A stretch of DNA of 64,000 bases from Sycon ciliatum (lineage: Eukaryota > Porifera > Calcarea > Leucosolenida > Sycettidae): positions 7,163,628 through 7,227,627 of the forward strand of contig NC_088647.1 of the NCBI RefSeq assembly GCF_964019385.1, given 5' to 3'. The position numbers were made by a program, and so were the translations under genes. This document shows positions 61,794-64,000 of the stretch, in pieces (positions within the stretch are counted from its first letter, which is position 1; every line of letters begins with the position of its first letter). Under the pieces are notes generated by a model, which was not told where the DNA came from, did no database searches, and saw nothing but the letters and a program-made list of their open reading frames with translations.

Positions 61794-62673
61794 ATGGGTC
61801 GGAAGGTTAAGAAACGGTGAGTCTCGAAACCGTCGATAATAAAGTCTAATTTTAATAATTGAAATATTTTTGTAATGAGAATAGAAATGATCTAGAAAGC
61901 TAGACACAAGCGGATTTGTTTGTTGCTCCTCATATATCGCCAATGTACCGATATTAAATAGTAATGGTGTGAAAGGCCTGGCCTCATCGGATTTCCAGTG
62001 GCTACGGTGCTTCATGTGCTAGATTGTCTTCCTCCAAAAAACACATTACTAGTACTAGTATTCTATTTCAATAGGGAATGAAGTAAAGTGTTGTCATGAG
62101 ATTGTCAGTCGTGGTTGTTTTCACGCTTTGCTATTTTCATATCAAGATTTTGAGCATCGTGGAAGGTAAACCTGTACTTTAGCGCCCCCCCCCCCCCCCC
62201 CCCATATAATTATGGCACTAAGCACAACACTGATATACATTGTACTTGGTCCACGTCAGCGATATTGTCGCTTATTTTTCAGCTTTGCTTTAATATATGT
62301 CGCTAATGCTCACTCATCCCAAGTTTGGTTAGTAAGTTAGTTTACTTGTACCTGAAAGGTCTAGCTAGATTTCGAGTGGATTTCGAGAGCGACGGGTGGG
62401 TGATTTTGATTGATACAGCGCCGCATCAAAATAAATGATCTTGTTACGCTGTGCAGGCAAGAGCAGCGCAAGCCCCAAGAAAGTAATCGGCTACTCGGAA
62501 TCAGCTCCATTTTGCTGAACGGCCGAGATCGCTTGCCTCAGGGATCGCTCGTCAAGCTGAGATTGCAGCTCCCTTATCTCCAGCTCAACGCCCGGAGTAT
62601 CCAGTGCGACAATGAGATTTGCAAGAAGGACACTTGCAAGTACTGTACGCGTCGTCGTCGTCGTTCAAAATAA
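61794..62673 (+). CDS. Speculative two-exon basic protein
   Basis: Exon 1, 61794-61816, reads MGRKVKK with donor GTGAGT. Exon 2, 62457-62673, follows acceptor TTACGCTGTGCAG, joins in phase and gives QEQRKPQESNRLLG, a Leu-rich stretch, CDNEICKKDTCKYC and an Arg5 run, for 79 residues in all. Exon 2 lies wholly inside the inverted-repeat element at 62165-63151. It could be an exonised or captured sequence, or chance. A further acidic C-terminus-like frame, FVTSAESSDEED plus stop, ends near 62885. Confidence 0.2.
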
Positions 62674-63151
62674 AATCTTGCAAAGAACGGCGTCTGATTA
62701 GAACCACACAGGCTGTCGTGCTGCCCACGAGAAGTCCTATAGAGAAGGCGACCGTCACGATCGACTTCTCTTTAGAAAATAGCCAGGCAGAGGAGAGGAA
62801 GAGAGATGATCTTGCAAAAGCAAGAGAGTCGATCCCGAGCAAAAATATTTGTCACCAGCGCCGAGAGCAGCGACGAGGAGGACTGAAAAAAGAAGGAACC
62901 CTTCCTTGGACAATAAATTCCTCATAGCTAGTTGTCATTCTATTCCTTACCTTCCATCGTACCAAGTTTTATCACTTCAAGTGCACGCGTTGATGTCCAA
63001 AGTCTAAGTTCAAATTGTCGAAAGATAAGCGACAATATTGCTGACGCGGACCAAGTACAGTGTAGTCATTTTAGTGCTGAAATCACCTGAATACTACATT
63101 TTTTAGTACAAGACATCCGACGACCTGGGGGCGCTAAAGTACAGGTTTACC
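62165..63151. mobile_element. 987-bp inverted-repeat transposon with coding-like cargo
   Basis: Perfect 25-bp inverted ends begin GGTAAACCTGTACTTTAGCG at the left and mirror it at 63127-63151. Flanks are TCGTGGAA (62157-62164) and TCATGGAA (63152-63159), an 8-bp duplication with one mismatch, as in hAT or P-type elements. A C run of about 18 lies just inside the left end. The interior has GC-rich frames with splice-like sites but no recognisable transposase. Confidence 0.8.
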
Positions 63152-63746
63152 TCATGGAAGATGCATATACTGAGGTCAGTGGACTTACCAGATTTTCCCA
63201 GTGTTCCCATGGTGTTCCCATGGTGTTCGCAAAGATGAGAGTGATTTTTCCTATAAAACGGAGATTTGCTTCTCCCTGGATCTGACGAAATGTCCTGGGC
63301 TCAAGCTACAGAGGACCCAAGAACGCGCTCCCTGCTTCTGTTCAGGAAGCTGGCTGGTTTAAAATATTCACGGTTCGCGTCAGACCCAGTCAGATGGAGC
63401 TTTGTCGCGTCCGTAGGAATGCCACCACCCGCTGTCCTGGCTGCTGGGCACTGGCGCTGGTCAGCTATGTGCAAGCTATTGCCTGGGAGGTGTTACAATG
63501 AACTTAGATAGCATTATATGTACGCGTTGCCTTACAGCGCAAAATTTAATTGTGAGCCAAATTCTGCCATTGTGTGTACGTAAATTGTCGTCGGTGTGTT
63601 ATACTAGTAGTTGGTAGTGCAAGCGATGCTATAGAGCTGTCAATGGCTGTGAGAGAACGTTTGCCGATCGACGTCAGCGTCCTCATATCGACAGAAAGAC
63701 TACATGTTGTGTGCCTGTCTGCTATCACAACACAAAGGAACCTCCG

Positions 63747-63773
63747 GGGGGGGGGGGGGGGGGGGGGGGGGGA
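63747..63773. repeat. Poly-G tract of 26-27 bases
   Basis: The longest homopolymer in the window. Reading frames with Gly or Pro runs here are artefacts of it. The rest of 63160-64000 has no supported gene. Confidence 0.95.
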
Positions 63774-64000
63774 GGCGATCTTGAGTTTTCCCAGGTAGCT
63801 TTTTCCCACGGCATTGTGGAACCCGCCGCTGATGCATGGCCGGCCTGAAAGTTTGAATCCGCCATGTAAATTCATGGTGCAACATTTCGTAGTCATGTGA
63901 GGCACCTGCACAGCGTTGCTCAATGAAATCCAGTCGCGTCACTCAAGTACGCGCCAGGCGTTGTGCAGCCCTTGACCTGCGAACACTGGGCTGCGAAATG

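Overview
This is animal nuclear DNA. Genes are split by many short GT-AG introns, there is no bacterial operon structure, and two of the proteins (RSPH10B and CEP44) belong to cilia and centrioles. Dense small DNA transposons, long dinucleotide tracts and retroelement zinc-finger remains suggest a non-vertebrate metazoan, possibly a sponge. The lineage is an inference from flavour only.

Layout. Positions 1-4539 are an indel-free array of a 17-bp minisatellite that runs off the left edge. At 5203-5974 are two plus-strand exons of an unidentified multi-pass membrane protein. Four recognisable genes then follow, all on the minus strand and head to tail: RAD18 (21625 down to about 7123; E3 ubiquitin ligase of DNA damage tolerance), NTPCR/THEP1 (26011-25340; single-exon nucleoside triphosphatase), CEP44 (36255-27081; 11 exons; centriole protein) and RSPH10B (54213-38331; 18 exons; MORN-repeat radial-spoke protein). 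I rebuilt the last three, and RAD18 except its final exon, exon by exon with consistent splice phases. The right end (56-64 kb) holds retroelement zinc-finger remains and weak, unassigned coding candidates.

Mobile DNA. Introns and intergenic DNA hold hAT-like, Harbinger-like and mariner/pogo-like non-autonomous elements, two copies of a long TTAA-flanked foldback element, a miniature LTR (TRIM-like) element, two degenerate LTR-retrotransposon gag relics, a LINE 3' fragment and a tRNA-Lys-derived retroposon with target-site duplications.

Most unusual items: two related hammerhead-ribozyme-like sequences about 19 kb apart, with a base change that restores a stem; a family of tiny perfect hairpins, one of them inserted at the centre of a larger hairpin transposon; the 267-copy array that varies at one base only; and a 987-bp terminal-inverted-repeat element that carries coding-like exons. 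The four genes share a strand but I see no sign of a shared pathway. RAD18 acts in translesion synthesis, NTPCR in nucleotide hydrolysis, CEP44 and RSPH10B in centrioles and motile cilia.
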